Of a stretch of 64,000 bases of DNA, positions 25,371 to 32,527 are shown piece by piece; position 1 is the stretch's first letter, and each line of letters starts with the position of its first letter. A program made the translations under genes and the position numbers. The stretch lies in the NCBI RefSeq assembly GCF_034531395.1, contig NZ_JARVCO010000010.1, positions 868,001 to 932,000 of the forward strand, in the 5' to 3' direction. Source of the stretch: Pontiella agarivorans (GTDB lineage Bacteria; Verrucomicrobiota; Kiritimatiellia; Kiritimatiellales; Pontiellaceae). The notes below the pieces were generated by a model. The model did no database searches. It saw only the letters and a program-made list of their open reading frames with translations, and was not told the DNA's origin.

Positions 25371-26780
25371 ATGAAGCATTGTATACTGGTTGCCGCAGTC
25401 GCGTTATCCGGCATTGTTTCCGCCGCGAAACCGCCAAATGTAGTCGTTATATTAACCGATGATCAGGGCTGGGCGGATATCGGATACAACAACCCTGAAC
25501 ATGTCTATACCCCGAATCTGGATCGACTGGCCGAAACCGGTGCGCGATTTGAAAATCATTATGTCATGCCGCAGTGCACGCCGACGCGCGTGGCCTGTTT
25601 TACCGGACGCTATCCGGGGCGGTTCGGTCGCGCGCCGCTGAAAGCGACGAACGATCAGTGTTTCCCGGTCGGGACACCCACGCTGGCTACGATGATGAAG
25701 TCAGCCGGGTATAAAACCTATTTGATGGGAAAGTGGCATATGGGTGCAAAACCGGGCGATGGTCCGAATCAGCACGGATTTGACTACAGCTATGGTTCCA
25801 TTCCCGGCGCAATCGGAATGTATGATCACCACTATCGAAAAGGAGCGTTTTATCAAGCATGGCATCGGAACGAAACCTTCATTGAAGGGGCTGAAAACGG
25901 AACGCATGCCACCGATCTGATTGCCGCCGATGCGGTTCGCATTATCCATCAGAAGCATGAACAGCCTTTTTTCATGATGCTCACCTTCCACGCGCCGCAC
26001 ACCCCATTGGATGAACGCGGGCCGTTTGTGGATCGTCCGACGCAGCTCGATCCGGAGAATCCAAAGCGATGGCTTAATGAAGATGAAATTAAATGGTTCA
26101 ATGATCCGGCCGGAAAAATTCAATCGGAACCCGATCCGGAAAAACGATTGCTGCTGGCGGCGGTTTATCATGTGGATGATGCCATCGGCCGGGTGGTGAA
26201 TGCGCTTAATGAAAGCGGTCTGCGCGAAAACACGCTGATTCTGTTCTCGTCCGACAACGGGCCGCAGGGCAGTTGGGGCGGCCATGCGTATCCGGATGAT
26301 CTGAAGCTGACCCGTTATAATCAGCCGGTTCCGATGCGCGGGAAAAAATGCGATGTCTACGAAGGCGGTATTCATGTGCCGGGGCTGGCCAACTGGCCGG
26401 GAAAAATCAAGGCGAAGACCGTGGTTGATCAGGTGCACATCATTGACTGGTTTCCAACCCTTGGAAAAGTGGTCGGAGCTGATGTTCCGCGGAATCTGGA
26501 CGGTACAGACCTTTCATCGATTTGGTTCGGCAACGGTTCGCTGGAGAAACGGGAGCTGTACTGGATCTGGAATCCGGCTACCAATAAATGGGCGTTGCGT
26601 TATGGGGATTTTAAAATCGTACGCTACAGTAAAGAGGAGCCGACACAGCCAACGGATTGGCAGTTGTTTAATCTGAAGAACGACCCGAAGGAAAAGACCG
26701 ATATTGCCGCGTCATATCCCGAAGTCGTAGAGCGGCTGCACGGATTGTTTTTGAAGCAACGGGCAAAAGATATCAAATAA
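25371..26780 (+). CDS. Secreted S1-family sulfatase
   Basis: A 469-residue sulfatase with signal peptide MKHCILVAAVALSGIVSA. The metal-site motif ILTDDQGWADIGYN and the active-site CTPTR (Cys69, needing conversion to formylglycine) are intact. FSSDNGPQGSWGGH and a GGIHVPGLANWPGKI stretch follow. It should remove sulfate esters from a carbohydrate. No sulfatase-maturating enzyme is in the window. It starts 3 bp after the BNR_4 stop, so GH105, BNR_4 and sulfatase form one transcript. A palindrome copy lies at 26451-26467. It converges on hsdR. Confidence 0.95.
   Translation: MKHCILVAAVALSGIVSAAKPPNVVVILTDDQGWADIGYNNPEHVYTPNLDRLAETGARFENHYVMPQCTPTRVACFTGRYPGRFGRAPLKATNDQCFPVGTPTLATMMKSAGYKTYLMGKWHMGAKPGDGPNQHGFDYSYGSIPGAIGMYDHHYRKGAFYQAWHRNETFIEGAENGTHATDLIAADAVRIIHQKHEQPFFMMLTFHAPHTPLDERGPFVDRPTQLDPENPKRWLNEDEIKWFNDPAGKIQSEPDPEKRLLLAAVYHVDDAIGRVVNALNESGLRENTLILFSSDNGPQGSWGGHAYPDDLKLTRYNQPVPMRGKKCDVYEGGIHVPGLANWPGKIKAKTVVDQVHIIDWFPTLGKVVGADVPRNLDGTDLSSIWFGNGSLEKRELYWIWNPATNKWALRYGDFKIVRYSKEEPTQPTDWQLFNLKNDPKEKTDIAASYPEVVERLHGLFLKQRAKDIK
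26451..26467 (+). repeat. Dispersed palindrome copy inside sulfatase gene
   Basis: TTTCCAACCCTTGGAAA, encoding F-P-T-L-G-K, a different codon phase from the F-Q-x-L-E copies. Confidence 0.7.
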
Positions 26781-26805
26781 AGAGAAGGTACTGCCGCTGG
26801 TTTAA

Positions 26806-29800
26806 TCAGGCCGCCCAGCGTTTTCCGTGGGCGGCGAAGTCGACGACGAGTTCGTAGATTTTGTCGCAGCGTTCTTTGAAATCGCGGCGGTCGTAGCTCT
26901 CCGGCAAATTTTCGTCGAGTACGGTTTCAATGGCTTCCTTGACGCGCCGCTGGGTCTGGCCGTCTTTCCACCAATCCTGCACCAGCACTTTCGGGTGGGC
27001 CTGCAGCAGGCGGATGATCAGGCGTTTGGCTGCAAGCTTCACCTCCTGCTCCTCGGCCTGGGTCAGTTTTTCTTTTCTTAATAGATCGTAGAGTTCCAGC
27101 TCGTCTTCGCTCAGTCCTTCGCGGATATAGCGCTCATCCTCCTCCTTCAGGCTTTCGGAAAATTTCATCAGCTCCTCGAAATAGTTTTCCGTGGAGCTGC
27201 CTCCCGCATTGTAGCGGTCGATAATCTCCTGAAGCTTCTGTACAAACTCGGTACGGGTCTGATTCTGTTCCATCATTTTCCGGAGCTTGTCTTCGATGAA
27301 GGCCTTTACTTCCGCGATTTCAATATTCTTATATTCCGCCTCTTTGAACTCCTCGCGCAGCTTTTCAAAATTGATGCTGCTCAGATCGAGCGCCTTGCCT
27401 TTCCGGACAATCTGATAGTGCGCCTGATGCTCCTTTGCGGAAAATTTTTCGGCATCATCCACCACCAGACTTTCATCCAGCAGCTCGCCGACCTTCCGGA
27501 TCACTTCATCAATGTTCGCTTCGTCGAGGTGCGAATCCACCACGCCGCGCAGATACTGCGCAATGCCGATGAGCGGATCCAGGTTACGGTTGAATACCTC
27601 CGGCTTGCAGGCCTCGTAAAGAGAAGAGAGCGTGTTTTCGTAGACGTTGAATGTTTTCCGGTGGTCATCGTTGCCCAGCAGGATGTCGGCATACTGCTCG
27701 AACAAGGCAATATTTTTAAAGGTATCGCCGCTCTCCAGTACCGCCCGCAGATGAACGCCCTTTTCGGAGCACCACGTCTCGGTTTCCTGAACGGCTTCAT
27801 CGAGCAACCGGAACAGCTCCTTCTTTTCCCGTACGGGCGGCTTCGTGTCGGCTTCGCCCTCCGCATAATCCTTCAGCGCCTTTTTCATGTTGCGGAACAC
27901 GTTGTAGTAATCGACCAGTTCGCCGTTGTTCTTTTCAATCAGCTCGCCGTTGTGTCCCCGGATGCGGTATGCCGCAACGCGGTTGGCGCGGGCGATCGTC
28001 TGCATCAGCGTATGGTCTTTCATCGGTTTGTCGAGATAGAGCGTTGATACCGTCGGTGCGTCAAATCCGGTCAGCCACATACTGCAGACAAAGACCAGCT
28101 GCAGCGGGTGCTCCGGATCCTTGAAATTGAATTCAATGTCATGTCCATTGGCATCCAGCTGTTCCAGCCGCCTGATGTGCGGCGCAAGATCGAGACCGGC
28201 CTTTTCGAACTTTTCCTTGTCGGCCGAAGGATCGCTGATGACCACCGCCATCTCCACCTGTTTCATAAACGCGACAATCTTTTTGAACCGCGCCTTTTCA
28301 ATATCGTTGTGCGTGGTTTGGATCAGGCCGCGCAGGCGTTTGATTTCTTCTTTCCAGTGGTGCTGCACCTTGTTGTACATTTTTACGGCGGTAAACTTAT
28401 CCACCGTCACCACCATGCCCTTGCCCAGATAGCCGCGCCGCGGGAAGTGGTAGACGATATCCTTCGCAATCGTGTCGAGCCGGTCGTCGCGCACAATCAC
28501 CTGCATTTCCTGGGCAAATCGTTTTTCGAGCTTTTCCTGCTGGGCTTCATCGAGGTTTTCATCTTCGAGCAGTTCATAAAATTCCTCGCTCAAATCCTCA
28601 TTCCGGATCAGCATTTCCGGCACGCGCTTTTCGTAAAAGAGCGGAACCGTTGCGCCGTCATCCGCCGCCTGCTGGAAGTTGTATTCCGAAACATAGTCGC
28701 CGAACCACGCATTCGTTTTGCGCTGCCGACCCAGCAGCGGCGTACCCGTGAAGGCGATAAAATGCGCGCCCTTCAGCCCCGCGCGCATATTTTCCGCCAG
28801 GCTCCTGTATTGTGTGCGGTGCGCCTCGTCCACCATCACGACCACTTCGCGCTGTTCCTTGTCGGGATCGAACAGCGGAGGATATTTCTTCCCTTTGTCA
28901 TAGCGGAACTTCTGGATCAGCGTGAAAACCACCTTTTTATTCTGGCCGAGAAACTTCCGCATCTCCACCGCGTTCGACGGCTGTGCCGCATCATTTTCCG
29001 CCACCGTGCCCGTATGCAGGAAATTGCGGTAAATCTGCCCGTCCAGATCCGTGCGGTCGGTTACCACCACAAAGCTGAAATTACCCGTCACTTTGCGGAA
29101 AATCTTGCGCACGTAGAAAATCATCGAAAAGCTTTTGCCCGATCCCTGCGTATGCCAGAACACACCCAGTTTGCCCTCCAGCTCGTCCCGGTTCAGGAAA
29201 CGTCCAAACGCCTGGTTCACGCCGATAAACTGATGGTTCTGTGCAATGATCTTCGTCTCGCCCTTGTGGAACAGAATAAAGTTTTCCACATAGTCCAGCA
29301 AATGGGCAGGGGCGCACAGCCCCGCCGCCGCACGTTCAATGCTCGTGCCTTTCTCGCGGATCGTTGCGCGGTCGACCGCTTCCTTTTCATCCGCCACCCG
29401 CAGCCAGCTGAAAAAATGCTCCCAGCCCGCCGTAAAACTGCCCACCTTCGTTTCAACCGCGTTGGAAAGCAGGCAAAACGCATTGCAGTGGAACAGCTGC
29501 GGAATATCGTGTTTATAGTTCTTCAGATTGTCGTCGAATGCCGAGCGCAGTTTGATGTTGGAATTCTTCAACTCAATAAACACCAGCGGCAGACCGTTCA
29601 CATACAGGATCACATCCGGACGGCGATACGCCGCATACGGTGCCTGCACCGTCGTTTTGATCCAGAGCTGGGAAACCGCCAGATAATGGTTTTTCGCTGG
29701 ATCATCAAAATCAATCAGCCGAACCCGTTCATGCTGCTTCACGCCATCGGCATCGTCGAATTCCACCGCAACGCCGTCACGGATCAGGCCGTCCAATTCG

Positions 29801-30093
29801 CGGTTGGCCGCGATCGGACTCATCGCGGCGCGCCGATCCATGATTTTCGGGATAACCTGTGTTTCGATGACCTCCGCCGGAATAGCCGGATTCAGGGCAA
29901 TGCACGCTTCGCGCAGGCGGTCGGCCAGCACCACATCGCGTTTATCCGTGCGCCCCGAATCATCCTTTAAATCGTCAGGCGAGGCGGTGAAACAATTCAG
30001 GGTATCAAAGCCATGCACATGCTGCAGACGCTGCAGCAGCGCCTGCTCGATCTCGTCTTCGCTAATGATATTAGGTGGCATGTTGAAATCCAT
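26806..30093 (-). CDS. hsdR: Type I restriction enzyme, R (motor/nuclease) subunit
   Basis: A 1095-residue HsdR. It has an N-terminal endonuclease domain (YRRPDVILYVNGLPLVFIEL, PD-ExK-like), then the helicase motor: HTQGSGKSFSMIF (Walker A), VMVDEAHRTQY (DEAH), FIAFTGTPLLG, SMWLTGFDAPTVSTLYLDKP and TIARANR. A long C-terminal helical part binds the methylase core. The start is uncertain: TTG at 30120, ATG at 30093 and ATG at 30081 are in frame, none with a clear ribosome site, and 30093 is chosen as the first ATG. It is separated from hsdS by an inserted transposase gene on the other strand, so it may need its own promoter. Confidence 0.93.
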   Translation of the reverse strand: MDFNMPPNIISEDEIEQALLQRLQHVHGFDTLNCFTASPDDLKDDSGRTDKRDVVLADRLREACIALNPAIPAEVIETQVIPKIMDRRAAMSPIAANRELDGLIRDGVAVEFDDADGVKQHERVRLIDFDDPAKNHYLAVSQLWIKTTVQAPYAAYRRPDVILYVNGLPLVFIELKNSNIKLRSAFDDNLKNYKHDIPQLFHCNAFCLLSNAVETKVGSFTAGWEHFFSWLRVADEKEAVDRATIREKGTSIERAAAGLCAPAHLLDYVENFILFHKGETKIIAQNHQFIGVNQAFGRFLNRDELEGKLGVFWHTQGSGKSFSMIFYVRKIFRKVTGNFSFVVVTDRTDLDGQIYRNFLHTGTVAENDAAQPSNAVEMRKFLGQNKKVVFTLIQKFRYDKGKKYPPLFDPDKEQREVVVMVDEAHRTQYRSLAENMRAGLKGAHFIAFTGTPLLGRQRKTNAWFGDYVSEYNFQQAADDGATVPLFYEKRVPEMLIRNEDLSEEFYELLEDENLDEAQQEKLEKRFAQEMQVIVRDDRLDTIAKDIVYHFPRRGYLGKGMVVTVDKFTAVKMYNKVQHHWKEEIKRLRGLIQTTHNDIEKARFKKIVAFMKQVEMAVVISDPSADKEKFEKAGLDLAPHIRRLEQLDANGHDIEFNFKDPEHPLQLVFVCSMWLTGFDAPTVSTLYLDKPMKDHTLMQTIARANRVAAYRIRGHNGELIEKNNGELVDYYNVFRNMKKALKDYAEGEADTKPPVREKKELFRLLDEAVQETETWCSEKGVHLRAVLESGDTFKNIALFEQYADILLGNDDHRKTFNVYENTLSSLYEACKPEVFNRNLDPLIGIAQYLRGVVDSHLDEANIDEVIRKVGELLDESLVVDDAEKFSAKEHQAHYQIVRKGKALDLSSINFEKLREEFKEAEYKNIEIAEVKAFIEDKLRKMMEQNQTRTEFVQKLQEIIDRYNAGGSSTENYFEELMKFSESLKEEDERYIREGLSEDELELYDLLRKEKLTQAEEQEVKLAAKRLIIRLLQAHPKVLVQDWWKDGQTQRRVKEAIETVLDENLPESYDRRDFKERCDKIYELVVDFAAHGKRWAA

Positions 30094-30127
30094 TAAACAG
30101 GAAAGGGCCGGGCGGCGCAAAAAGAAA

Positions 30128-30142
30128 TTCCAACCCTTGGAA
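30128..30142 (+). repeat. Dispersed palindrome copy, intergenic, upstream of the transposase-like gene
   Basis: TTCCAACCCTTGGAA, 30 bp before the start of the HUH/Y1 transposase-like gene. Its spacer is the same as in the copy at 26452-26466. Confidence 0.7.
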
Positions 30143-30148
30143 AGGCAT

Positions 30149-30180
30149 CTTTTTCATGCTACCCCTTTTTTATGAAAAAG
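30149..30180 (+). promoter_or_regulatory. Hairpin that encloses the start codon of the transposase-like gene
   Basis: CTTTTTCAT (30149-30157) pairs perfectly with ATGAAAAAG (30172-30180), and the latter is the start codon plus two Lys codons. The loop is 14 bases. It may be a translation control or a REP-like end. Confidence 0.5.
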
Positions 30181-31140
30181 GGCGCATACGATTCGGAAAA
30201 GCATCACAGAAGATCGATTCGGCTGAAGGGGCATAATTATGCGGGCGGCGGCCTTTATTTCATCACGATCTGTGCGCATCGGGAGGCCATCGCGGCCATG
30301 CAGGGCAAACCCTTTATGCACATGAAAGGGCTCATTGAGGAGCGCATGGCCATTACCGCCGAGAAAAATCCGCAGATGCAATGGGGTGAATGGGTGATTA
30401 TGCCCGATCATTTTCATGCGCTCATTCGCATCCGCAAAGGGGGCTCCCTCGATTTGGGGAATATCATTGGCGGCTTCAAGGCCGCCGTTTCCCGGGAATG
30501 GCGCAGGGGCAAGGCAGGCCTTGAGGGCAAGGCAGGCCTTGAGGGCAAGGCAGGCCTTAGGGGCAAGGCAGGCCTTGCCCGTACGGGCGGGATCTATCCC
30601 GCCCCCAATTCCGCCCTTTCCCGAAAAATGCGCATCTGGCACCGCAATTATTATGAAATGATTGTGCGCTCGGAAAAGGCGGAGGCGAAAATTGCGGAAT
30701 ATATCCGGATGAATCCCTGGCGCTGCGTGCAGGATTTCGGCAATGGCCTGCGGGGCATGGGCAACCCGGTGCTGTGGAATGCCGAGAAGCTCGGCGTGCT
30801 TTGCAGCCGCAATGCGCCGCGGCCGGATCGCATTCCGAAGGCGGCGGCCTATTTCAGCGGCTTCCATTCGCCGATGGAAAAGGAAATCCTTGAAAAGCTG
30901 CTGGAGCACAAGCACCCGATCATCTGGTGTCCGGCGTGGGGGTTGGGGAGCAGGCTCGGTGCGCCCCTGCTGGAAGCCCTGGAAGAAAATCGGATGCTGA
31001 TTCTGGAAATGCGCGATACGGCGGGCAATCTGGCCGCGGCGGAAGCACGCAACCGCTTTGTGCTGAAACATGCGGACCAGCGCTGGATTCCGCATGTGAC
31101 ACCCGGCGGGATGCTGGATCGGCTGTTGCACGAAGGGTAG
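30172..31140 (+). CDS. REP-associated tyrosine transposase-like (Y1/HUH) protein with C-terminal extension
   Basis: A 322-residue protein. The N-terminal part (about 20-185) resembles Y1 transposases of the RAYT type: GGLYFITICAH, MPDHFHALIRI (HUH histidines 80 and 82), HRNYYEMIVRS (candidate catalytic Tyr 160/161) and YIRMNPWRC. Between HUH and Tyr, residues 113-136 are four K-A-G-L-x-G units from an 18-bp tandem repeat. The C-terminal part (about 205-320) has YFSGFHSPMEKEILEKLLEH and HPIIWCPAWGLGS, resembling a DprA/SLOG-type nucleotide-binding fold, but this is tentative. It lies between hsdS and hsdR on the opposite strand. It probably mobilised or processes short palindromes. Activity is uncertain given the insertion. 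Confidence 0.8.
   Translation: MKKGAYDSEKHHRRSIRLKGHNYAGGGLYFITICAHREAIAAMQGKPFMHMKGLIEERMAITAEKNPQMQWGEWVIMPDHFHALIRIRKGGSLDLGNIIGGFKAAVSREWRRGKAGLEGKAGLEGKAGLRGKAGLARTGGIYPAPNSALSRKMRIWHRNYYEMIVRSEKAEAKIAEYIRMNPWRCVQDFGNGLRGMGNPVLWNAEKLGVLCSRNAPRPDRIPKAAAYFSGFHSPMEKEILEKLLEHKHPIIWCPAWGLGSRLGAPLLEALEENRMLILEMRDTAGNLAAAEARNRFVLKHADQRWIPHVTPGGMLDRLLHEG
30508..30579 (+). repeat. Four 18-bp tandem repeats, each hairpin-forming
   Basis: Units start at 30508, 30526, 30544 and 30562. The last, GGCAAGGCAGGCCTTGCC, is an almost perfect palindrome with an AG centre. All units keep the reading frame (Lys-Ala-Gly-Leu-x-Gly). A further inverted repeat, GGGCGGGAT-CT-ATCCCGCCC, follows at 30585-30604. Confidence 0.85.
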
Positions 31141-31161
31141 GGCGCTCTCGCCGAGAACGCC
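31141..31161 (+). repeat. REP-like imperfect palindrome after the transposase-like gene
   Basis: Begins right after the stop codon: outer arms GGCG/CGCC, one C-A mismatch, inner arms TCTCG/CGAGA. The rest of 31162-31258 shows only a short TTTCC-TTC-GGAAA hairpin (31212-31224). Confidence 0.45.
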
Positions 31162-31258
31162 GCACGGGTGTTGGAGCTTTGCGGCGGGCGGACGGGTGAA
31201 CCACTTCGTTATTTCCTTCGGAAATTATCTGCGCTGCGCTTCGGCGAGCCGTCCCTAC

Positions 31259-32527
31259 CTATTCCATGCCCGGCGGGAAGGCGATTTCCAGCTCCTCCAC
31301 CGACAGCGCCCCCGAAATCAATCGAGGTAATAATGCGTTCTTTGTGCGCGTGAGGGTGGCGTTTTGAAGCAGAAGATTTTCAATTTCATCAAAAATCGGC
31401 ATCGAGAGCTTTTTGAATTGATGAATGATATCCTGGGGTGGCGTGAGGATTTCGATGCGCTTGAATGTACCTTTGCTGATTTCCGGGAAGGTGGCACCAC
31501 CGCAAAGGGAAATAAAATAATCCCGGCTTTGCTTGAGCCAGAAAAACAAATAGGGCAATGGATATTGTTCATTTGGAATGCAGGTGATGAAACCTTGGTT
31601 TGTGCAGGCTTCTGTTCTGTTGATTCCCAATTCCCCAATCGTTGCCCTGCTGGTCATCATGATGGAATTTGCGGGGAATATTTTGGCTGAAGAATTTCCT
31701 AGGCCTTCTTCATTGGGCTTGTCTTTTGATTCGGAAAGAAAGATGCCGCTTGAGCCTGTGATGTCGGATGGAGTGTACCAATTGATTTTTCCATCCTTCC
31801 AATAAGCATCTTTATTTTTGGAGGGTGTTCCGCCACCCAGAAACTTGAAGGCTTTTTCAATTTTCACCAGCTCCCACTCCTGAGGGATGCCTTTTTTGAA
31901 GGGGGTGGTTTGGTGGTTGGGGAAGCGGAAGCGGACAAACCATTCGCGGTAGAGCTCTTCCGCCATCTTTTCCAACAACCCAATCCGCCGACGATTATTC
32001 TCTATCAATTCGTCATACGCCGAGAGGATCGCTGCGATTTTTTTCTGATTGGGTAAGGGAGGGAACGGAATGATGAGCTTCTCTGCATCGGGAACGCGAA
32101 CGTGTTCAACGGTTGATCCAGAGCCCAAAGTTTTGAGCTGAGCCTGCAAAGTTGGGCCTTGGAGAGTGTAGTAAAGGAAATGCTGGTCCAGGATGCTTGG
32201 ATCAGCTCGATAAAGCATTGTTCTTTGCCCAAGGAAAACTCTTTCGCTTGTCCGAATGAGACCCACGTCTCCAAGTGGAGCTTCTCTTGTCAGAACAATG
32301 TCTTTTTTTTGCGGTGTTAACCTACGGTTCCATTTGATGAATGTGGCCTCATTAACACAACGCGCATCATCTAAATTGATTCGTCCATTTTTTACATTGG
32401 TTGTGCGAATCATTTTGTATGGAGTTTCAAAATCTACAACGGGCGCAGTTTTATTGATGCAGTCAACAATGTGCGTGCACACCTTGTTTGCTTCTTTCAA
32501 TTTCCAAGTTCGAGGGAATTGGCTCAT
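31259..32527 (-). CDS. hsdS: Type I restriction enzyme, S (specificity) subunit
   Basis: A 422-residue HsdS with two target-recognition domains (about 1-165 and 215-385). Each is followed by a conserved coiled-coil segment: PPLPNQKKIAAILSAYDELI with NNRRRIGLLEKMAEELYREW after the first, and QNATLTRTKNALLPRLISGA after the second. The two domains set the two halves of the DNA recognition site. Which bases they read cannot be told from sequence. Its start overlaps the hsdM stop by one base (TGATG), so translation is coupled. The N-terminal half is richer in A/T than the flanking hsd genes, as is usual for exchanged recognition domains. Confidence 0.93.
   Translation of the reverse strand: MSQFPRTWKLKEANKVCTHIVDCINKTAPVVDFETPYKMIRTTNVKNGRINLDDARCVNEATFIKWNRRLTPQKKDIVLTREAPLGDVGLIRTSERVFLGQRTMLYRADPSILDQHFLYYTLQGPTLQAQLKTLGSGSTVEHVRVPDAEKLIIPFPPLPNQKKIAAILSAYDELIENNRRRIGLLEKMAEELYREWFVRFRFPNHQTTPFKKGIPQEWELVKIEKAFKFLGGGTPSKNKDAYWKDGKINWYTPSDITGSSGIFLSESKDKPNEEGLGNSSAKIFPANSIMMTSRATIGELGINRTEACTNQGFITCIPNEQYPLPYLFFWLKQSRDYFISLCGGATFPEISKGTFKRIEILTPPQDIIHQFKKLSMPIFDEIENLLLQNATLTRTKNALLPRLISGALSVEELEIAFPPGME

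Noticed and set aside
28108-29970. 620-codon open frame antisense to hsdR
   Set aside because: hsdR has clear helicase and nuclease motifs on the other strand, and the antisense product has no recognisable domain or ribosome site. GC-rich codon use opens such frames.
30508-30579. CRISPR-like array
   Set aside because: Units are directly adjacent 18-mers with no spacers and keep a reading frame. They are a tandem repeat, not a CRISPR.
30154-31131. 325-codon open frame antisense to the transposase-like gene
   Set aside because: The HUH and Tyr motifs are on the plus strand. The antisense frame includes the 18-bp repeats read backwards and has no known domain.
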